The position numbers and the translations under genes were made by a program. 64,000 nt of DNA from contig NZ_QTUB01000001.1 in assembly GCF_003386665.1 (NCBI RefSeq), forward strand, positions 2,480,001 through 2,544,000, given 5' to 3'. Shown here one piece after another: positions 40,487-48,938 of the stretch (the first letter of the stretch is position 1; every line of letters begins with the position of its first letter). This DNA is from Xenorhabdus cabanillasii (GTDB lineage Bacteria > Pseudomonadota > Gammaproteobacteria > Enterobacterales > Enterobacteriaceae). Under the pieces are notes generated by a model that saw only the letters and a program-made list of their open reading frames with translations, did not search any database and was not told the origin of the DNA.

Positions 40487-41008
40487 ATGACTCAGGAAAA
40501 ATCAGTAAATATTGAGTGGGTTGATATCGTTAATGCAGAGAATGAAGTCATCGCGCAGGCAACTCGCCAGCAAATGCGTAGCCAAAACTTGAGACATCGG
40601 GCAACTTACATTGTTGTACATGATGGAATGGGGAAGATATTGGTTCAGCATCGCACAGAAACAAAAGATTTTTATCCAGGTAAATTGGATGCAACTGCTG
40701 GTGGTGTGGTGGTGGTGGGTGAAAGTATGCTTGAATCTGCTCGCCGCGAAGCTGAAGAAGAGTTGGGAATTTCCGGAGTTCCTTTTGCGGAACATGGGCT
40801 TTTCTATTATGAGGAAGATATCTGCCGTACATGGGGAGGGTTATTCAGCTGTGTCAGCCACGGGCCATTCGCGTTACAGGAAGAAGAAGTTTCCGCGGTT
40901 TACTGGCTGTCACCTGAAGAAATTACTGCCCGTTGCGATGAATTTACGCCTGACTCTTTGAAGGCGCTTTCTCTATGGTTGGATCGCAATAAAAAAGATG
41001 TTAGCTGA
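40487..41008 (+). CDS. yfcD: Nudix hydrolase YfcD
   Basis: A 173-residue Nudix protein with a full Nudix box ([24 protein letters not shown]) and the YfcD-typical N-terminus [21 protein letters not shown]. The substrate is unknown; the fold resembles IPP isomerase. The start at 40487 matches E. coli YfcD best; the open frame begins at 40400. A terminator follows. It is the last backbone gene before the biosynthetic cluster. Confidence 0.91.
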   Translation: MTQEKSVNIEWVDIVNAENEVIAQATRQQMRSQNLRHRATYIVVHDGMGKILVQHRTETKDFYPGKLDATAGGVVVVGESMLESARREAEEELGISGVPFAEHGLFYYEEDICRTWGGLFSCVSHGPFALQEEEVSAVYWLSPEEITARCDEFTPDSLKALSLWLDRNKKDVS

Positions 41009-41036
41009 GATCCGTAATTGAAAAGATAACGTTTAC

Positions 41037-41070
41037 AGGCTCCTCATTCTGAAGAGCCTTTTATGTTTTT
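41037..41070 (+). terminator. Terminator after yfcD
   Basis: AGGCTC and GAGCCT enclose an 11-base loop, followed by TTTATGTTTTT. Confidence 0.75.
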
Positions 41071-41093
41071 CATCTTTCCATTGCCGCTTTATT

Positions 41094-41124
41094 GACTGCA
41101 ATTTGAAATTCATAGGATGTATAT
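41094..41124. repeat. Dispersed repeat element, copy E (half)
   Basis: ACTGCAATTTGAAATTCAT followed by a GTATAT end resembles the right part of copy D in the same orientation. The other half is absent. Confidence 0.45.
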
Positions 41125-41351
41125 TATTTTTTTTATATACCACTCAATAATTAATCTTTTAATATAGGTAAAGTTGCATTAATTATTTGTTTTTAAATGA
41201 TTAATTAGCTTTCTTTCTTAAATTGAGTCAATTTTTTTACATTGAAACTATAGTCAATTAGATGTATACAAGACGCTATTACGGAAAATATCAGTCGCAT
41301 ATATTTATAGTGGTAAGAATTATAAAATTTATAACATAGAAAATAATAAAT

Positions 41352-41434
41352 ATACTCAATAGGTTTCAAGTTACAATTTGAGTAAAAAAAATAAAAATAG
41401 CCGATAATGCGTTGACTTGAAAGATAAAAGGTAT
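41352..41434. repeat. Dispersed repeat element, copy F
   Basis: TTTCAAGTT (41364-41372) pairs with ACTTGAAA (41415-41422), and the ends are ATAC and GGTAT. A 40-base A-rich insert separates the halves. The rest of the 41071-41479 spacer is AT-rich without a gene. Confidence 0.55.
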
Positions 41435-41479
41435 CAGTGATAATTATTTATAGTAAGTCAGATTTACAAGGGGAGTGTC

Positions 41480-42490
41480 ATGGTTGCATTAAACCTTAAG
41501 CAAGGTCTGACAATGGCTGATTTTTCCAATGCTGTTGTGCGTGCTTTTATTGATATTACTATTATTGGTGGGATCTACTTTTTTCTTTGTAGTATATGGG
41601 GAGAGCCGCCTTCAGTAGGTGTTTACCTTATTATTTATCCACTGATTTCTATCATTACAGTTTCTTTTGAAATTATTTATGATAATGTCAAAGCCAATTC
41701 TGATAAATATACTCATCGGGCTTTGTTAAATAAAGTTGGAGAATCAAGTGTTCTGATCAGTGGGCGTGGAAGTGCTTATCAATTATGGGGGATGATTACC
41801 CTCTATGCCTTAATGTTTTATATTATATTACTACTTCCCTTTTATTTTTTATTACAGAATAACTTACTTTCATCGCAATTAAACATTTGGTTAGCATTAA
41901 TTATAAGTTTTTTATTGGTAGTGTTTTCAAGTTGTTTAATTGTATCCAGACTTAAGCATTACGCTATTGAGTCATATGGGAAACTATTTTCCATAAAAAA
42001 AGTTGAGGTAAGAAAAGAAGACAGTGACTTACATATAATATTTAATTATTTTTTACCTTGGGCAATTATTGCCGGTGCGATTGCAGGCTTACTGGCATAT
42101 GGTTATTTTCGGGAAGAAAGTGGTAATTTTACAGAGGTAATTACCGTTTCAGTGGTGGCTTTTAGTTCAGGAGGAACATCCTATATTATTTCTTTATGGA
42201 TAGCTTATGTGACACAGAAACAAACTATCCTTGATATCAAAGCAAATTTATTACACTTTGAAAAAGATGATAAGCTTGATGAAAGCTCAATGTATTTTTT
42301 AATTCATGTTTTTAGTGCATGTGTCATAGCATTAATTTTTATCGTGACGCATTTTTTATCTATTGATCATCTTTCTCCAATACAAATAACAGTTATTGAA
42401 ACTGTAGTTGGAGCCACATCCGCCGTGGCAGGTTCATTAGCCGGGTTATTGAGAGGGAGAGCAAAAGTTTTATCCCAAAAATATAAGTAA
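41480..42490 (+). CDS. Polytopic membrane protein of unknown function
   Basis: I recognise no family. The 336-residue protein has about eight hydrophobic segments (such as IDITIIGGIYFFLCSIW, YLIIYPLISIITVSFEIIYDNV, WAIIAGAIAGLLAYGYF and VIETVVGATSAVAGSLAGLL) with a soluble stretch near residues 70-95. It ends with a basic tail. GGGGAG lies upstream of the ATG. It is AT-rich compared with the backbone and stands between yfcD and fclC in the same direction as the cluster, 191 bases before fclC. It could belong to the cluster (export or immunity) or be an unrelated insertion; nothing in the sequence decides this. Confidence 0.75.
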   Translation: MVALNLKQGLTMADFSNAVVRAFIDITIIGGIYFFLCSIWGEPPSVGVYLIIYPLISIITVSFEIIYDNVKANSDKYTHRALLNKVGESSVLISGRGSAYQLWGMITLYALMFYIILLLPFYFLLQNNLLSSQLNIWLALIISFLLVVFSSCLIVSRLKHYAIESYGKLFSIKKVEVRKEDSDLHIIFNYFLPWAIIAGAIAGLLAYGYFREESGNFTEVITVSVVAFSSGGTSYIISLWIAYVTQKQTILDIKANLLHFEKDDKLDESSMYFLIHVFSACVIALIFIVTHFLSIDHLSPIQITVIETVVGATSAVAGSLAGLLRGRAKVLSQKYK

Positions 42491-42681
42491 CATTCTTGTC
42501 AGAATATCTTACCAATCTACCTTGACTTATGTGTATTCGAATAAATTTCGAAAGCATATTTAATAGGTTAATAATGATCTCCCTGACAGCGGATGACAGT
42601 GAATGACAGTGAAAACACTCAATGCAGTGCATTAAATATGTGCTGGATACGAGACTGTTTTGTTCAAAACGCGAGGAATGT

Positions 42682-45600
42682 ATGACCAAGACGTATTTTT
42701 TGCATGATAGGAAAATTAGTGGGGATATTGCGATCGTTGGGATGGCAACTCATTTCCCGGATGCACCGAATTTATATAAGTTCTGGGAAAATATCATAGG
42801 CAAAAAGGATTCGCTGATCGATATCACTGAGATGTCAAAGGAAGAATATTGGAAAAAAGAAGACTTTTACCATCCAGACCCAACAGCCGCGGATAAAACT
42901 TATGGTCATCGTGCTGGTTTTGTGCCTGCTATTGATTTTGACCCTGTGGAGTTCAAAATTCCGCCCGCCATTCTCGATTCGCTCAGTACAGCCCAGTTAT
43001 TTGCTCTGTATGTTGCCAGGCAGGCGATGCAGGATGCCGGTTTGTTGGATCAGAAAAACAGTCAAGTTGATCGTGAGCGTATTGGTGTAATTTTGGGGGG
43101 AGGCGGTAATGGTAATACATCATTCTCGCTGGCTGCCCGTCAGCAGGCCCCTTACTTGCGCGAAATCATGATGAAGTCAGGTCTTTCCGAAGAAGTGGCG
43201 AGCGATATTATTGAACGCGCACACGGAATGTACCTTGAGTGGAATGAAGACAGCTTCCCGGGGTTTTTGGGCAATGTTGCCTGCGGCAGAATTGCCAGTT
43301 ATTTTGACCTTGGTGGCACATCTTATATGGTGGATGCTGCCTGTGCCAGCAGTCTTGCTGCAATCAAAGCCGCAATTGGTGAGTTACATTCTGGTAGCTG
43401 TGATGCGGTTTTAACAGGTGGTGTCAACCTGGAAAACTCCATTTTTTCTTTCCTGTGTTTCAGCAAAACTCCTGCATTATCGCGAAATAATGTATCCCGT
43501 CCCTTCGATCAGAGTGCTGATGGCATGATGTTGGGGGATGGTGTGGGTATGTTGGTTTTGAAGCGTCTTGAAGATGCTGAACTGGATGGTGATAAGATCT
43601 ATGCAATCATAAAATCTGTCGAAGCCTCCAGTGATGGCCGTGCTAAAAGTATTTTTGCTCCCCGTCTGGAAGGGCAGGTAAAAGCTCTGAAACGGGCCTA
43701 TGCTAGTGCGGGGATTATGCCGGGTGATATTCAGCTGGTTGAAGCACACGGTACAGGGACAGCATCAGGTGATGATACAGAACTTAAGAGCCTGCATGCT
43801 GTGTTTGGCGAATTTCAGATCCCCCCGAAATCAGTGGCGATCGGTAGTATCAAATCCCAGATTGGACATACCCGTTGTGCAGCCGGCGCTGCTTCTATGA
43901 TCAAAGTTGCATTGGCGTTACACCATAAGGTATTGCCACCAACTATTAATGTGAAAAAGCCTACCGATCTGTTGATGTCAGAAAACAGTCCTTTTTATGT
44001 CAACAGTGAAGCCAGACCGTGGCTACGTTCATTCAGCAATGCACCACGCCGGGCGGCATTAAGTGCCTTTGGTTTTGGTGGTACTAACTTCCACGCTATT
44101 CTGGAAGAGTATGAAAAACAGACACACGGCCGTTATCGGTTGAATGAATCACCTTGGATCATGTTGTTTAAAGGTGAAAATCCCGCGGACTTGCTTTCAC
44201 AGTGTGAGGCAGCTTTATCCCGTTTCACGGGTGATTTACCGGAAAATGCCATTCGTCGGCATCTGGAGTTACAAGACATTGAGGACTTACAGCCGCATCA
44301 GGCCAGAGTTTTGTTTGTTTCTCAATCTGTGGCACAAACAGTGGAATTACTTTCTGTCGCTGTTAATCAGTTACAGCAAAATAGCACCAGTGGATGGGAA
44401 CATCCTCGCGGGATCTATTATCAGCCTAAAGGAAAAGCACTGGCTGGCAAGATTGTTGCTCTGTTCCCTGGTCAGGGTTCACAGTATGTCAATATGGCGC
44501 GGGATATTGCCAATGATTATCCTGAAATGCGTCAATCACTGGAAGCGCTGGATGATGTCGCTATCAGTCAGTCAGGTCATGAATTGTCCCCTGTTATTTA
44601 TCCCGTACCTGCCTTTTCAGAAGAAGAACATACGAAACAGCAGCAGCGGCTGACAGACACTGCCAATGCCCAGCCTGCATTGGGGGCAATCAGTGCGGGT
44701 TATTTCAATATATTAAAAAATATGGGCTTCCGGCCTGATTTTGTCGCGGGCCATAGTTATGGCGAAGTCACAGCACTCTGGGCTGCGGGAGTACTTTCCG
44801 AGAAAGATTTCCACCGCGTTTCTCTGGCAAGGGGATGGGCCGCTGCATCAGCTAGTCAGCTCTGTGGTACTGATTCGGAGGCTGGTGCGATGCTGGCAGC
44901 TTCGTTGACCCATGCACAACGTGAAGAAATTCTGCAACGTTATACAGGTATTGTCATTGCTAATGATAACTCTGAGCAGCAAGTGGTCTTTGGAGGAGAA
45001 ACTGACCAGATTAATCAGCTACATGATGAGTTGAAAAAACAGAATATTCATTGCCGTATTCTGCCTGTTTCTGCCGCCTTCCATACGAAATTTATTCAGC
45101 CGGCCTATCAGCCTTACCGTGAGTGCCTGACTGATATCCATTTCCAGCCACCAGAGTGCAAATTATTCTCCAGTGCAACAGCAGAACCCTATGACAATTC
45201 ACCACGGGTAATTCGGGAATTGTTGGCAGAACAACTGATAAAACCAGTTAAATTCCGTCAGACCATAGAGGCAATTTACCAGCAGGGAGGGCGCTTATTT
45301 GTTGAGTTCGGGCCGAAAGGTGTCTTAGGCAAATTAGTGTCTGATATTCTGAAAAACCGGGAACATACCGTGATTTCAACCAACCCCAGTGATAAAGGGG
45401 AAGAGAGATTACAGTTAGCCCGTGCTCAGGCCAAATTACTGGCAGAAGGTATCAGGCTGTCGGATATAAACCAGCATGTCCGCCCCCAGCCAGTGGAAGA
45501 AGATAAAGGTAAGCGTCTGACATTCAGACTAAGCGGCGGTTTCTTCTTATCCGAGAAGAATAAAGCGCGACGTCAACATGCTTTACGTGATGGTGATCAT

Positions 45601-48600
45601 ACTGTTGTTGAGCGGTTTATCGCAGGATCATTGCCACAGCCAGAAAAGGCAGTATTGACAGAAATTGAAAGTCACCCTGTACATGAAGTTGAAAGCGGCG
45701 TCGTCGATAACGTCGAAGATGCCGTTGAAAGTTACATTGAAAACGAGATTGAAAGCAAGATTGAAAAGAAGACTGAAAAGGTGATTGAACACAAGCAACC
45801 TGTTTCAGCCGAATTTCTCCAACAGAACGTTCTGACAATTATTCAAAGACGAGATAACCCTATGGAACAGAATAATAAATTGAGCGAAAGCCAAAATGCT
45901 GACACATTAAATGGACTGTTGCAGGCTCAACAGGTAATGAGTCAACTACATCAGCAATTTCAGACGAATCAAAAAGAGTACATCCAGTTGCTGAGTATGT
46001 TACTGGAGAAACAATACAGTTTGCTGGAAAGTTGCAAAGATCACCAGAACCTGCCAACGATGCTCTCCAGTTTGAGTCAAAGCGTTCAACTGTTGGACAA
46101 AAACCTCGAATTATACCATACCAATCATGAACGCTATTTTATGACGCAACAAAGCCTGTTCCAGTCCGGGCAGGTAGCACCTGTTATGGCATCGGTTAGC
46201 CGTCTGACTCAATCTGTTGTCGAATATTCTGCTCCGGTAAAACCTGCTGAATCTATTTCTGCCCCTGTACCTAACATGCAGCCGGTAGAAATGGTGGAAA
46301 AAGTTGAGGTTGAGGCAGTGCGTCCAATGATGCCAGAGATGCCAGAAATGCCAGAAATAGCGGAAATACCTAAGACTGAGGAAGTTCCGGTTACGCCAGT
46401 GGTATCAATGGCTGCTTCTGAATCTGCTAATGAACCGATTAAGCCTGAGCCAGAACCGGAAAAAGCGGTCGTCAAAGTGCAGGTGAAAGTACTTGATCCT
46501 GAAGTGGAAAAGCTGATCAAACATCTTGAGCGGATCACTGAAGAAAGCATCATCAGCCAATTGATCAACATTGTCAGTGAAAGAACCGGTTATCCGCAGG
46601 ATATGATCAGCCCAGAGATGGATCTGGAAGCGGATCTGGGTATTGATTCCATTAAGCGGCTGGAAATCTTCGGGGCGATGTTTGATGCGTTCTCTGCGAA
46701 CATGGGGCTTCACAGTGAGGCAGCAAGAAATAAAGATATGGAAAACTTCGAAGTCGATTCGTTGAGCACTATCGCCAGGATGAGTGACTTCTTTAAACAA
46801 ATGATCGATGAAGCAGTGAGTGCCTTGTATAACAAGGGACTCGGATCTGAGACAGAACAGGTGCAGCCATCTGTAGAACATCATAAAAAAGAGCAAGTTG
46901 TTGTTGCGGAAAGCAGTGGAGGGGCAGCCGATAAATTGCGGTCATTGGGATTTGTCACCTCGACAACGGCTTCATCTGAGGGCTACAGCGTAAAAAAGCC
47001 GCTAGCTGAATCGCAACGGGTGGTGTCCTCTGCGGTTCAGCCTGAACTGAATCATAAAATTGCACTAAATAAAGAAGATGAAGAAAAGCTTTTTGCAGAT
47101 TCGCCCGTTTCCCGTTTTGCAGTGGTGAAACAACCTCTGCCAATGCCGGATTGTTTGCAGGATGTCTTTTCATCTCCCAAACGCTGGCTGGTGGTGGATG
47201 AGGCAATAACCAGTGTGGATAACCTGGGCGCAGAAAATACGGTCGTAGAGAACATCGTAGAAGCACTGGAACGGCAGGGACAGCAAGTGGTCGTTTTGTC
47301 ACTGAAGCAAAATCAGGCTGCAATGGGTGATGAATCTGTGCTGGATGCTGTACTGACAAATATTGAACAGCAACATGGCACTATTGAAGGAGTCATCTAC
47401 TTGCAGGCTCTGAAACAGGAAGTCAAGGCGTTGGCTGATGTATTCAATGAGCAGGATTACCGCTCAGTTGAAACTACTTTCCTGTTGGCAAAACGTCTGC
47501 AAAGCAGCCTTACCCGTGACGGGAAACAGCCGGGATACTTTATGGTAATTATGCGGGGGGATGGTGAACTGCTGACTTCCGGGCGTGAATACTTACCGAT
47601 TGTTTCTGCGGGCATCACTGGATTGACCAAATCGCTGAATATCGAATGGGGGAATGTCTTCTGCCGCACCGTAGACATTGATGCCAGAATGAAAGACAGC
47701 GACGTGGCAAAGATAGTGATAGAAGAGCTTCAGGATAGCCGGACTGATGTGGCAGAAATTGGACGCAGTGTAACTGGTGAACGCATGACATTGGCGCTGA
47801 AGGAAGAAAAAGTATTACCAGTGGCATCAGCTATGCAGGTCAGCCCTCATGATGTACTGGTTGTGACAGGGGGAGCCCGTGGTATTACAGCACACTGTGT
47901 TATTGAACTGGCAAAACAGAGTCAGGCGGCTTTTATTCTGCTCGGACGTACCGATATGACTGCACCGTTACCGGAATGGTCTGTAGGCAAAACAACCCTG
48001 GCTGAACGCAAAACGGCAGCTATTGCCCATCTGCAAAGACAAGGGATTCAGCCGACACCGGTTAAGGTTAATAATATGTTGAGCCGCCTGATCAATATTG
48101 ATGAAATCAATGCCACATTACAGGCGATCAGGCAAGCGGGGGCGCGGGTTATATATCTGCATTGTGATATCACTGTTCAGGAACAGGTGAAGAGGGTATT
48201 GGAGCAAGCCCGGCAGCAGTTTGGGCCGATAACAGGTTTAATTCATGGTGCCGGAAATCTGGCGGATAAGCGGATCGAAAAGAAAACGCTGGCGGATTTA
48301 CATTCGGTGTTTAATGCCAAAGTCAAAGGGCTTGAAAACGTATGTCGTGGGTTGGATTGCACATCTCTGCGCCACATCATGCTGTTTTCATCAGTTTCCG
48401 GCTTCTTTGGTAACGCGGGGCAAACCGATTATTCACTGGCAAACGAGACGCTGAATAAATTTGCCTGTCTGCCGTTCGGTGGCAAAAACAGCCAGATAAT
48501 CCGTTCAGTGAACTGGGGGCCGTGGGATGGTGGTATGGTCAGCGATGTTCTCAAACGGGCTTATGAGGCTCAGAACATGGTGATTATTCCGCTTGACGAA

Positions 48601-48735
48601 GGAACAAAACGTTTTGTACGTGAGTTTAGTGATCCCCGTTCACGTCAGATTACCATTGGAGGGAAAACTTATATGGCTCCGAAAAAAACGATACCTAATA
48701 AATTACGGAATGTAATCAATAACGCTGCAATTTGA
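42682..48735 (+). CDS. fclC: FclC-like PUFA-synthase/PKS subunit (KS-AT-ACP-KR)
   Basis: A 2017-residue PfaA-type megasynthase. The ketosynthase (about residues 15-480) has its Cys near residue 220 in VDAACASSLAAI, plus EAHGTGTASGD and SQIGHTRCAAGA. The acyltransferase (about 590-910) has FPGQGSQYVNMA and a Ser near 692 in AGHSYGEVTALW. A single carrier domain carries the PUFA-type LGIDSIKRLEIF, Ser near 1323. The ketoreductase (about 1720-1990) has VVTGGARGITAHC. Two charged or Pro/Met/Glu-rich linkers flank the middle part. The start at 42682 is set by GAGGA five bases upstream; the frame is open 20 codons farther. Domain order matches FclC of fabclavine and Zmn10 of zeamine biosynthesis. 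It is expected to build the polyamine chain together with FclD and FclE. Confidence 0.9.
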   Translation: MTKTYFLHDRKISGDIAIVGMATHFPDAPNLYKFWENIIGKKDSLIDITEMSKEEYWKKEDFYHPDPTAADKTYGHRAGFVPAIDFDPVEFKIPPAILDSLSTAQLFALYVARQAMQDAGLLDQKNSQVDRERIGVILGGGGNGNTSFSLAARQQAPYLREIMMKSGLSEEVASDIIERAHGMYLEWNEDSFPGFLGNVACGRIASYFDLGGTSYMVDAACASSLAAIKAAIGELHSGSCDAVLTGGVNLENSIFSFLCFSKTPALSRNNVSRPFDQSADGMMLGDGVGMLVLKRLEDAELDGDKIYAIIKSVEASSDGRAKSIFAPRLEGQVKALKRAYASAGIMPGDIQLVEAHGTGTASGDDTELKSLHAVFGEFQIPPKSVAIGSIKSQIGHTRCAAGAASMIKVALALHHKVLPPTINVKKPTDLLMSENSPFYVNSEARPWLRSFSNAPRRAALSAFGFGGTNFHAILEEYEKQTHGRYRLNESPWIMLFKGENPADLLSQCEAALSRFTGDLPENAIRRHLELQDIEDLQPHQARVLFVSQSVAQTVELLSVAVNQLQQNSTSGWEHPRGIYYQPKGKALAGKIVALFPGQGSQYVNMARDIANDYPEMRQSLEALDDVAISQSGHELSPVIYPVPAFSEEEHTKQQQRLTDTANAQPALGAISAGYFNILKNMGFRPDFVAGHSYGEVTALWAAGVLSEKDFHRVSLARGWAAASASQLCGTDSEAGAMLAASLTHAQREEILQRYTGIVIANDNSEQQVVFGGETDQINQLHDELKKQNIHCRILPVSAAFHTKFIQPAYQPYRECLTDIHFQPPECKLFSSATAEPYDNSPRVIRELLAEQLIKPVKFRQTIEAIYQQGGRLFVEFGPKGVLGKLVSDILKNREHTVISTNPSDKGEERLQLARAQAKLLAEGIRLSDINQHVRPQPVEEDKGKRLTFRLSGGFFLSEKNKARRQHALRDGDHTVVERFIAGSLPQPEKAVLTEIESHPVHEVESGVVDNVEDAVESYIENEIESKIEKKTEKVIEHKQPVSAEFLQQNVLTIIQRRDNPMEQNNKLSESQNADTLNGLLQAQQVMSQLHQQFQTNQKEYIQLLSMLLEKQYSLLESCKDHQNLPTMLSSLSQSVQLLDKNLELYHTNHERYFMTQQSLFQSGQVAPVMASVSRLTQSVVEYSAPVKPAESISAPVPNMQPVEMVEKVEVEAVRPMMPEMPEMPEIAEIPKTEEVPVTPVVSMAASESANEPIKPEPEPEKAVVKVQVKVLDPEVEKLIKHLERITEESIISQLINIVSERTGYPQDMISPEMDLEADLGIDSIKRLEIFGAMFDAFSANMGLHSEAARNKDMENFEVDSLSTIARMSDFFKQMIDEAVSALYNKGLGSETEQVQPSVEHHKKEQVVVAESSGGAADKLRSLGFVTSTTASSEGYSVKKPLAESQRVVSSAVQPELNHKIALNKEDEEKLFADSPVSRFAVVKQPLPMPDCLQDVFSSPKRWLVVDEAITSVDNLGAENTVVENIVEALERQGQQVVVLSLKQNQAAMGDESVLDAVLTNIEQQHGTIEGVIYLQALKQEVKALADVFNEQDYRSVETTFLLAKRLQSSLTRDGKQPGYFMVIMRGDGELLTSGREYLPIVSAGITGLTKSLNIEWGNVFCRTVDIDARMKDSDVAKIVIEELQDSRTDVAEIGRSVTGERMTLALKEEKVLPVASAMQVSPHDVLVVTGGARGITAHCVIELAKQSQAAFILLGRTDMTAPLPEWSVGKTTLAERKTAAIAHLQRQGIQPTPVKVNNMLSRLINIDEINATLQAIRQAGARVIYLHCDITVQEQVKRVLEQARQQFGPITGLIHGAGNLADKRIEKKTLADLHSVFNAKVKGLENVCRGLDCTSLRHIMLFSSVSGFFGNAGQTDYSLANETLNKFACLPFGGKNSQIIRSVNWGPWDGGMVSDVLKRAYEAQNMVIIPLDEGTKRFVREFSDPRSRQITIGGKTYMAPKKTIPNKLRNVINNAAI

Positions 48736-48762
48736 AAAGTGAAAGTATAAAAATCATAAAAG

Positions 48763-48790
48763 AATGACTCCATTAAATAATGGAGTCATT
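48763..48790. repeat. Perfect inverted repeat between fclC and fclD
   Basis: AATGACTCCAT and ATGGAGTCATT form an 11-bp perfect stem 28 bases after the fclC stop. No T run follows on the plus strand. It may end or modulate transcription, or stabilise the fclC mRNA end. Confidence 0.6.
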
Positions 48791-48938
48791 AAATAATTAA
48801 GAAATTAAATAGTGAAAAAATTATGCTGAATAATGAAAAATAATCATGAGTTATAAATAATAAAAGTCAGGTTGCTAATATACCTGAGCGAAAATATTCG
48901 CTCAGGGGAACGCTATCATATTAAGGAGTCTCTCCTTT

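Noticed and set aside
45617..47359. Several long antisense frames inside fclC
   Set aside because: They lie opposite a strongly supported megasynthase, have no ribosome-binding sites or family motifs, and contain the low-complexity shadow of the linker repeats.
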